Assembly (NCBI GenBank): GCA_003520145.1
Contig: DOVJ01000086.1
Coordinates: 1-12,151, forward strand
DNA from: Eubacterium sp.
GTDB lineage: Bacteria > Bacillota > Clostridia > Lachnospirales > Lachnospiraceae
Direction: 5' to 3'
Length of the DNA: 12,151 nt
Part shown: piece by piece, positions 6,873 through 12,151 of the stretch
Layout: every line of letters begins with the position of its first letter
Position numbering within the stretch: position 1 is the first letter of the stretch
Notes under the pieces: generated by a model
The model's database searches: none
What the model was told of the DNA's origin: nothing
Seen by the model: only the letters and a program-made list of their open reading frames with translations
Translations under genes and position numbers: made by a program

Positions 6873-8252
6873 ATGTTATATGTTGTTTTGCTTTTGATAT
6901 GTGTGGTTATACTGATCGGCTTTGGGGGATATAAGGGTTATGACAGTCATAAGTTTGGGGATAAGGACAGTATACTTAGGTTTATTAATCCACTTTCCTG
7001 TTATATCTATGATACTTTTTTGAAGGATAATAGGTGGCTTTTTAAGAGTGACAGGGTGAGGCTTTTTACTCTTGGTTATAAGGATGAGAAGACTTATACG
7101 GTGAAGAAACTGAGTACTGCACTTTTTATACTCATGTGTGCTCTTATGATGGGGGCTTTTTTACAGATAGCTTATGAAAGGGATGAGAAGTTTGGAAATA
7201 CACTCATACGCGCGGCACCAGGCGGAAAGGATAAGAAGATTGGTCTTATTGCAAAGGGCGATGGTATAGATACAACTCTTGAGCTTGAGGTGCCAGCAAG
7301 GATTTATTCTGCCGAAGAGATCATGGGAGTATTTGATGAGATATATGAAGATATTGTTTCTAGGATTCCTGATATCGTTGACAGGGATCTGGATTTTAAG
7401 GCTATGTGTGACAACGATATCATAGACATACATATAAAAAGTGAGAGTCCTTATATAGACGATTATGGAGTCATAGATGAAGAGTTACTCACTGATTCGT
7501 GCGAGGCGCTTATCAAACTTTATATGGAATATGAGGATTATAGGGGAGAATATGATATATATCTGAATCTTGAACCGCCTAAGCTTAGCGAATCTAAGAA
7601 GAAGGAAAAAGAACTAAAAAAAGAGATAGAGAATCTTATAGCCGAAAATCCTTCGGCAGATAAGATAGAATTGCCTTCTGATTATACCTATAAGGTCAAC
7701 ACTAAAAACTATGCTCCTTTTATGGTCTTTGCGTTCCTATTGCTTGGGGTTATATACTTTTTTGCGCCGGATTCGAAGCTTGCTTCTTCTATGGCCAAAA
7801 GAAGTGAACAGATGCTTCTTGACTACAGCGAGCTCCTGTCTAAGCTAACACTTCTTCTTGGCTGTGGTATGAGCCTTAGAAGTTCTTTTGAGCGTATAGT
7901 CGGTGACTATAAAAAGACAGGTAAAAAAAAATATGTCTATGATGAACTTGAGATAACAGTTAACCGCATGGATAGCGGTTATTCACAAAGTGCTGCGCTT
8001 GAAGACTTCGCTTTTCGGTGTCAGTTGACGGAATATACGAGATTAACGAATCTATTAATACAAAATCTAAAGAAAGGTAATGAAGGACTCTTGGCAAAGC
8101 TGGAAGAGGAGGCGGCAGACGCCTTCATACAGCGTAAGAACACTGCGAGGATCAGAGGTGAAAAAGCTTCTACAAAGCTTCTTGTCCCTATGATGATCAT
8201 GCTTGTTCTGGTGCTTGCGATAGTGATCGTACCTGTTTTTATGTCCTTCTAA
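6873..8252 (+). CDS. tadC: TadC-like T2SSF membrane protein with large extracytoplasmic insertion
   Basis: The second platform protein of the pilus. Its 459 residues are well over the usual 250-320 of TadC. A helix at 2-18 and a cytoplasmic stretch lead to a second helix (about 80-100). Next comes a polar acidic region of some 180 residues (101-280) before a third helix (281-298), then the T2SSF domain (about 315-430, with LTLLLGCGMSLRSSFERI) and a C-terminal helix (433-457). With four helices and the F domain inside, region 101-280 should be outside the membrane. It contains predicted alpha/beta segments, LELEVPARIYSAEEIMGVFDEI and a matching later stretch, and a Lys/Glu-rich helix (239-258). 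Its fold is not recognised. The ATG at 6873 follows the tadB stop by 1 bp, with AGAGG 6 bases upstream. Confidence 0.9.
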   Translation: MLYVVLLLICVVILIGFGGYKGYDSHKFGDKDSILRFINPLSCYIYDTFLKDNRWLFKSDRVRLFTLGYKDEKTYTVKKLSTALFILMCALMMGAFLQIAYERDEKFGNTLIRAAPGGKDKKIGLIAKGDGIDTTLELEVPARIYSAEEIMGVFDEIYEDIVSRIPDIVDRDLDFKAMCDNDIIDIHIKSESPYIDDYGVIDEELLTDSCEALIKLYMEYEDYRGEYDIYLNLEPPKLSESKKKEKELKKEIENLIAENPSADKIELPSDYTYKVNTKNYAPFMVFAFLLLGVIYFFAPDSKLASSMAKRSEQMLLDYSELLSKLTLLLGCGMSLRSSFERIVGDYKKTGKKKYVYDELEITVNRMDSGYSQSAALEDFAFRCQLTEYTRLTNLLIQNLKKGNEGLLAKLEEEAADAFIQRKNTARIRGEKASTKLLVPMMIMLVLVLAIVIVPVFMSF

Positions 8253-8262
8253 GGTGGTTATT

Positions 8263-8430
8263 ATGGAATATTTACGTGGTTTTTTGGAAGAAGAAGATGC
8301 GATAGGAGTAGTAGAATTAGTGCTTATACTCCTTGTGCTTGTAGGACTGGTTGTAATCTTCAAGAATCAGCTTGAATCGATACTTAATGATGCTTTTTCG
8401 AAGGTGTCCAATGCGGTCAAGAAGCTTTAA
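8263..8430 (+). CDS. Flp1-like type IVb pilin (mini-pilin)
   Basis: A 55-residue protein, most likely the major pilus subunit. It reads MEYLRGFLEEEDA, then a hydrophobic segment IGVVELVLILLVLVGLVVIF, then a short amphipathic tail ending NAVKKL. The IGVVE pattern puts Glu18 at mature position +5, as in Flp1-like pilins, so cleavage is predicted between Ala13 and Ile14, giving a mature peptide of only 42 residues. Family members usually have Gly at -1; here it is Ala. The gene has the best ribosome binding site in the operon, AAGGTGGT 5 bases before the ATG, fitting a need for high expression. It lies between the TadC platform gene and the DUF5702 gene, whose preferred start lies 20 bp inside its end. 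Confidence 0.9.
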   Translation: MEYLRGFLEEEDAIGVVELVLILLVLVGLVVIFKNQLESILNDAFSKVSNAVKKL

Positions 8431-10429
8431 GGGGTTCATAAGCATATACTTATCTCTTCTCTTTTGCGTGATTACGGGTATGGTATGCTCTCTTCTTAAT
8501 ATGACCAGGAAAAATGTATCAATAGCGATCATGGATATGAGTGCCGATGAGGCACTTATATCCTGCTATTCGTACTTTGACAGGGATCTGTTCGATGAAT
8601 ATGGGATACTTGCAGTTAAAACAGATAAGTATAAGCTTAGTATGGATATGGAGGAACTAATAGATGAAAATCTGAGTTATCAAAGAGATCTTGCAAAGCT
8701 TGATCTTAAGGATGTAAGCGTAGATACGATCTATCATATCAAGGATATGGATGGTGCGCTTTTTGAGCGTCAGGTCATAGATACAGCCAAGTACTCGGTA
8801 CCTGTTGATACAGCTAAGAAAGTGGTTGATATGTTCCTTGGTAAGAAAAAGGATCGTATTGACGAGGGTATAGAAAAGCTCAAAGCATTTGTTGATAAGG
8901 AAGGTGAATTCGAGGAAGCACTGTATGAACTCATAGGTCTTGTTGACGGACCGCTTGTTAAGGGGAAGGACATAGTGGACTTTGGCGAAGGATATGTGGA
9001 TAATAACGAGTACTTTGTAAAGCGTTTTGCTAAGAATAGATCGCAGTATAAGACTCTGAATATCAATTATAGTCCTGTATACGTGGCAATCGTTGACAAG
9101 ATATATGCTTATGATGAGAAGATAAAGCATATGATGGATATCTATGAAAGCGACAGTGCAGGCTTTGTGAAGGAATATGATGTATTCAAGAAGGAGCTGG
9201 AGCAGTGTGTTGATCTTCATAAGAAAGCGATAGCATCCGCTGAAAAAGCTCTGCGAATAAGCAAGGAGCTCGATCGGAAGAAAGAAGAAACTCTAAGTCA
9301 GTTAGAGAGTGAGAGAGGAAAGTTCGAAGAGAAGTCCTATAAGGCTTTGAAAGAGCGCATAGAAAGAATCGATAATATGGCTAATATCGACAAGAACGAG
9401 ATAGTCGATGTGGCAAAGATGATCGATGGACTTAAGAAGAATCTTGAAGTGCTCGAGGAAGTCAGGAATATCTACGAATACAAGCCTTATGAAGAGGGAT
9501 TCATAGACAATTTCAAAGAATCGATAGGAAAGCTTTCGAATTATGGGTTTGTGGATATAGGATTCGATTATACAAGAGTGCATGTGTATGGCGGCAATAA
9601 TTCCATACTTGATATGATCGGTTCGCTTGTGACAGATGGAGTGTATGATGTTGTGACACATGGTCTTACCATATCCGGAAAGGAAGTATCATCAGATTAT
9701 AAGGTCTCATATAGAGGAGATACTAAGTGCAAGGGTGTAGAAAAGTATGAGCGTATACTTCTGTTTGATGAATATGTACTCGGCAAGTTCTCTTGTGCAA
9801 CCGATCCGTACAGGGCTGAAAATTCTCTTGATTACGGGATTGAATATATACTCTATGGACAGAACTCAGACAGAAAGAATCTGAAGAAAGTGATCAACGA
9901 TCTTATTCTGATGAGACAGGGTTTCAATATGACTTATATATTCACCAATCCTAAGATGATGGAGGAAGTCAGTACTTTTGTTGCAAGTATGGGTGGCGGC
10001 TCTAATATAGTTATTGGTGGTATAGCTGAGCTTACGCTGATCTCCCTCTGGGCTTATGGTGAATCGGTAGTGGATGTAAGAGACATGTTGCATAAGAAGA
10101 AGGTTCCTCTGTATAAGGATGAAAGTAGCTGGAAACTGTCTTTGGAAGGGCTTGTAAGTGGAAACTTTGACACTGATGATGAGACTGATGAGGCGAAGGA
10201 AGCACTTGAGCATGGGTTTGATTACAGGGATTATCTTCGTATCCTTCTGTATATGGAGGATTATGGTCAGAAGAATATAGCTACTGTTAATCTTATAGAG
10301 ATGTGTATGAAGGCCAGTCATGACAAAACATTTTCCATGAGTGATATGGTGGTGGGGTCGGATATCAGTATTGTATATATGCTTCCTCATGATGAAAGCT
10401 TTGACAGGACTTACAGTTACAGTTATTGA
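8411..10429 (+). CDS. DUF5702 protein, TadG-like pilus component
   Basis: A 672-residue protein with one N-terminal membrane helix (about 9-30) preceded by RSRSFKG, so it should be anchored with a large extracytoplasmic body. The start FKG-FISIY looks like a prepilin site with Tyr rather than Glu at +5. FDRDLFDEYGI (56-66), EYILYGQ (478-484), LWAYGESVVDVRDML (546-560), KKVPLYKDESSW (563-574) and YRDYLRILL (605-613) fit the DUF5702 family, found in Tad loci of Clostridia. Residues about 255-350 form a long charged heptad-like coiled coil (KKELEQC to LEVLEEV). A minor or anchoring subunit like TadG is inferred. I chose the ATG at 8411 (AAGGTG 4 bases upstream) because it starts just before the membrane helix; the frame also has a TTG at 8372 and ATGs at 8387 and 8390. 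Confidence 0.87.
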   Translation: MRSRSFKGFISIYLSLLFCVITGMVCSLLNMTRKNVSIAIMDMSADEALISCYSYFDRDLFDEYGILAVKTDKYKLSMDMEELIDENLSYQRDLAKLDLKDVSVDTIYHIKDMDGALFERQVIDTAKYSVPVDTAKKVVDMFLGKKKDRIDEGIEKLKAFVDKEGEFEEALYELIGLVDGPLVKGKDIVDFGEGYVDNNEYFVKRFAKNRSQYKTLNINYSPVYVAIVDKIYAYDEKIKHMMDIYESDSAGFVKEYDVFKKELEQCVDLHKKAIASAEKALRISKELDRKKEETLSQLESERGKFEEKSYKALKERIERIDNMANIDKNEIVDVAKMIDGLKKNLEVLEEVRNIYEYKPYEEGFIDNFKESIGKLSNYGFVDIGFDYTRVHVYGGNNSILDMIGSLVTDGVYDVVTHGLTISGKEVSSDYKVSYRGDTKCKGVEKYERILLFDEYVLGKFSCATDPYRAENSLDYGIEYILYGQNSDRKNLKKVINDLILMRQGFNMTYIFTNPKMMEEVSTFVASMGGGSNIVIGGIAELTLISLWAYGESVVDVRDMLHKKKVPLYKDESSWKLSLEGLVSGNFDTDDETDEAKEALEHGFDYRDYLRILLYMEDYGQKNIATVNLIEMCMKASHDKTFSMSDMVVGSDISIVYMLPHDESFDRTYSYSY

Positions 10430-10438
10430 GGTTTGGTT

Positions 10439-11269
10439 ATGCTAAGAAAGACAAGGATAAAGGGCAGTCTGTCAATCGAGGCGACGGTTTCCCTAACACT
10501 CTTTATATATGCGTCGATCATTATGATCGACATCATCAATATGTATGCCATCAAAATGCATGTGCAGAGGGCTATATATAACACCGGGCTCACGGTTTCG
10601 AAGTACTATTATGCTTATGAAAAATTAGAAGCTGTTGGCGTGGATGTGAGGAGTCTAGAAGATGACAGCTGGGGCGCAAGGCTTGCCTCGAGTGCTTTTT
10701 CTTCTGCTGTTTTGAAGGAGATGATTAAGGATGAGCTGCCGGCAGGATTTATGAAGGATAAACACCTTGTTGGAGGAAGCGGTGGCTTCAACTTCTTTCT
10801 ATCGGATGTATGCCAGTCTGATGGTGATGTGGATATAGTTGTGAGTTATAAGCTTAAAAGTCCTTTTGATATATTCGGACTTTGTTATGTGAATGCGGTT
10901 AACAGAGTTCACCTAAGGGCCTATGTAGGTGATGAGAAGGTCGGGAGCGGTGGCAGTGTGCAGTATGTGTATATCGCGCCAACTGGAGAAGTGTATCATG
11001 AGGATGCTAACTGCACCTACATAAAACCAAAGCTTTATATTGCGTATAGGGATCAGATAGAAGATCTTCGAAGTGAGGACGGAGCAAAGTATTATCCTTG
11101 TAAGGGGTGTTGTTCATCGGGGATTACCACTTTTAGAGTTTATTATACGAAGTATGGGAATCGCTATCACGAGAGTAAGTATTGCAGGCTTATAAAGCGT
11201 GGCGTTATAAGAATCCCTATAACACAAGTGGGAGATAGGAGATCTTGTTCGAAATGTTGTGGAAAGTGA
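10439..11269 (+). CDS. TadE-like pseudopilin with tandem Cys/His-rich C-terminal modules
   Basis: The 276-residue protein starts with a type IVb prepilin site: RIKG-SLSIEATVSLTL, Gly9 at -1 and Glu14 at +5, followed by a single helix to about residue 37. The middle part contains SPFDIFGLCYVNAVNRVHLRAYVG (about 141-164), typical of TadE-like proteins of Clostridia. The tail is unusual. Two similar modules follow each other: PTGEVYH (His187), Cys192, CKGCC (Cys221, Cys224); and KYGNRYH (His244), Cys249, CSKCC (Cys270, Cys273). The G-x-x-Y-H then C then CxxC layout suggests one metal ion or disulfide set per module. The ATG at 10439 is preferred (GAGG 7 bases upstream) over a TTG at 10433. The 3' end overlaps the second peptidase gene by 16 bp or more. 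Confidence 0.85.
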   Translation: MLRKTRIKGSLSIEATVSLTLFIYASIIMIDIINMYAIKMHVQRAIYNTGLTVSKYYYAYEKLEAVGVDVRSLEDDSWGARLASSAFSSAVLKEMIKDELPAGFMKDKHLVGGSGGFNFFLSDVCQSDGDVDIVVSYKLKSPFDIFGLCYVNAVNRVHLRAYVGDEKVGSGGSVQYVYIAPTGEVYHEDANCTYIKPKLYIAYRDQIEDLRSEDGAKYYPCKGCCSSGITTFRVYYTKYGNRYHESKYCRLIKRGVIRIPITQVGDRRSCSKCCGK

Positions 11270-11643
11270 TTATATTGCTTCTTCTAATATATATGTCATG
11301 TGAGGACATAATAAAGAAGCGTATCAGTGTTTTGCTTGGTTCACTCCTTATTATAACAGCTGCTGCGGGCGGCTTTAACTTAAGCGGCCTCGCAGCAGGT
11401 TTTGTTCTGTATCTTCTTATGAAGATTACAGGAGATGGTATAGGTGGGGGAGATGTACTTATAATAACGGGACTTGGATTATACATGGGAGTAGTGGAGC
11501 TTATGTATCTTCTGTGTTTTTCCTTTTTTCTGGCTTCTGTGGCTGGTATTATACTTCTTCTTATGGGAAGAAAAAAGGGATACAGAATGGCATTCGTTCC
11601 CTATATAACTATTGGATATATAATGTGGTGGATATATGTGTAA
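11254..11643 (+). CDS. Second, short A24 prepilin peptidase
   Basis: A 129-residue membrane protein of four or five hydrophobic helices with the A24 signatures in reduced form. The first aspartate is in SCEDIIKKRIS, the same D-six-residues-I spacing as D..IP in TadV, but with Ser where Pro is usual. The second is in GDGIGGGDVLII (GGGD). Both catalytic aspartates are therefore kept, and activity is likely. It is about 34 residues shorter than the peptidase at the start of the operon and differs strongly in sequence. It sits between two TadE-like genes and so may serve those substrates; this is inference. The ATG at 11254 is listed; a TTG at 11245, with GGGAG 10 bases upstream, is almost as plausible and would add three residues. 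Confidence 0.87.
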   Translation: MLWKVIILLLLIYMSCEDIIKKRISVLLGSLLIITAAAGGFNLSGLAAGFVLYLLMKITGDGIGGGDVLIITGLGLYMGVVELMYLLCFSFFLASVAGIILLLMGRKKGYRMAFVPYITIGYIMWWIYV

Positions 11644-12091
11644 GAAAGTAAAAGGTAGTATGACTGTAGAAGCAACAGTCATATGTTCTATGATAATGAT
11701 CGTGGTTATGCGATTTATTATGCTTGGATTTAGTGTATATGACAATACTGCTGTGAGTGTTTATTCTACGATAGCATGCAATAAGGATATCGCTAGGAGT
11801 TATTGTTATGTGAATGATAAAGGTGAACTCGATATTGAGAAAAAAATCTGGGATAAGATATACCCTGATTATGGAGTAAAACCTGAAGGTTATGCGGATA
11901 TATTTAATGCAGGATTGTTTGTGGATTCTGTTGATGATTATGTGCTTAAAAGAGAACATGGAAGAACTAAAGCAACAGTACATATGGGAGAAGAAACTAA
12001 GACTGTGGAGGTAGTCAATATGGACAATGCTACTCTTTTGAGGCTTTCAAGGGCACTTTTATTTCAGTCGGAGAAGACCCCTTCCTCTTAA
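11636..12091 (+). CDS. Second TadE-like pseudopilin, Cys/His tail absent
   Basis: A 151-residue protein with a prepilin site MCKKVKG-SMTVEATVIC (Gly7 at -1, Glu12 at +5), one hydrophobic helix (about 13-33) and a polar extracytoplasmic part. It resembles TadE-like minor pilins in its start and size, but the body is divergent and has no recognised domain. The ATG overlaps the end of the second peptidase gene by 8 bp, with GTGGTGG a few bases upstream. The last nine codons (FQSEKTPSS and stop) lie within the left arm of an inverted repeat that reaches the window edge, so the natural C-terminus may have been changed by an insertion, or the gene may simply end in its own terminator region. It is the last gene of the operon that can be seen. 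Confidence 0.8.
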   Translation: MCKKVKGSMTVEATVICSMIMIVVMRFIMLGFSVYDNTAVSVYSTIACNKDIARSYCYVNDKGELDIEKKIWDKIYPDYGVKPEGYADIFNAGLFVDSVDDYVLKREHGRTKATVHMGEETKTVEVVNMDNATLLRLSRALLFQSEKTPSS

Positions 12092-12151
12092 CCAAGTGTA
12101 GGTAGGGGTTATAATAAATTCAACTTAAGTCGGGGTCCATTCTCCGACTGA
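12064..12151. repeat. Inverted repeat and competing hairpins at the right edge
   Basis: TCAGTCGGAGAA (12064-12075) is the exact reverse complement of TTCTCCGACTGA (12140-12151). GACCCC (12076-12081) and GGGGTC (12132-12137) extend the pairing after a 2-base bulge. A local stem is also possible: AGTCGGGG (12128-12135) with CTCCGACT (12142-12149), one G-U pair, 6-base loop. ACCCCT (12077-12082) can pair with AGGGGT (12104-12109). These pairings exclude each other. It could be the operon terminator (any T-run would lie beyond the window), an attenuator-like structure, or the end of a small mobile repeat. The window stops inside it. Confidence 0.6.

Noticed and set aside
8372..8410. Longer N-terminus for the DUF5702 protein from TTG 8372
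   Set aside because: The extra residues (NRYLMMLFRRCP) overlap the pilin gene by a further 39 bp and are not needed; the ATG at 8411 has a better site and gives the usual short basic lead before the helix.
8657..9220. Antisense open frame of 187 aa inside the DUF5702 gene
   Set aside because: Its composition is that of an antisense frame (Ile/Leu/Tyr rich), with no start signal and no recognisable domain, opposite a well supported gene.
1..12151. CRISPR arrays, tRNA or rRNA genes, transposase genes
   Set aside because: No regularly spaced repeats, no cloverleaf-like or rRNA-like sequence and no transposase or integrase motif was seen on either strand.

Overview
The window looks like chromosomal DNA of a low-to-medium GC Gram-positive Clostridia, most likely a Lachnospiraceae member of the Butyrivibrio/Coprococcus/Roseburia type. 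This is inferred from AT-rich codon use, frequent AGA/ATA codons, GGAGG-type ribosome binding sites, an HAD family with a DYTGT motif, and above all the gene content: a Tad (tight adherence, type IVb) pilus operon in its Gram-positive form, with a Flp1-like mini-pilin and a DUF5702 protein and without secretin or outer-membrane genes. The species cannot be named from sequence alone.

Left part (1-3426). Two minus-strand genes form a small operon: a DUF3737 right-handed beta-helix protein followed, with an 8-bp overlap, by a MATE-family membrane exporter. Divergent from them is an HAD-superfamily phosphatase-like gene with a promoter-like sequence. After it comes a small membrane protein of DUF4870 type. 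A clear rho-independent terminator at 3455-3486 closes this part.

Right part (3498-12091). A perfect consensus vegetative promoter (TTGACA, 17 bp, TATAAT) starts a tightly packed ten-gene plus-strand operon. Its order is A24 prepilin peptidase (TadV/CpaA-like), TadZ/CpaE-like atypical ATPase, CpaF/TadA secretion ATPase, TadB, TadC, Flp1-like pilin (55 aa), DUF5702 protein (TadG-like role), TadE-like pseudopilin with a Cys/His-rich tail, a second shorter A24 peptidase, and a second TadE-like pseudopilin. Gaps are at most about 10 bp and most neighbours overlap, so the operon is probably transcribed and translated as a unit.

How it works together: CpaF should hydrolyse ATP on the cytoplasmic face and drive the TadB/TadC membrane platform. 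TadZ probably positions the machine. The peptidases cut the leaders of Flp1 and the pseudopilins. Flp1 then polymerises into a thin pilus, with the TadE-like and DUF5702 proteins as minor or tip/anchor components. The points most worth a second look are a tandem putative metal-binding module at the C-terminus of the first TadE-like protein, a large extracytoplasmic insertion in TadC, two different peptidases in one operon, a leader hairpin that buries the first start codon, and a set of competing inverted repeats at the right edge that overlaps the end of the last gene.
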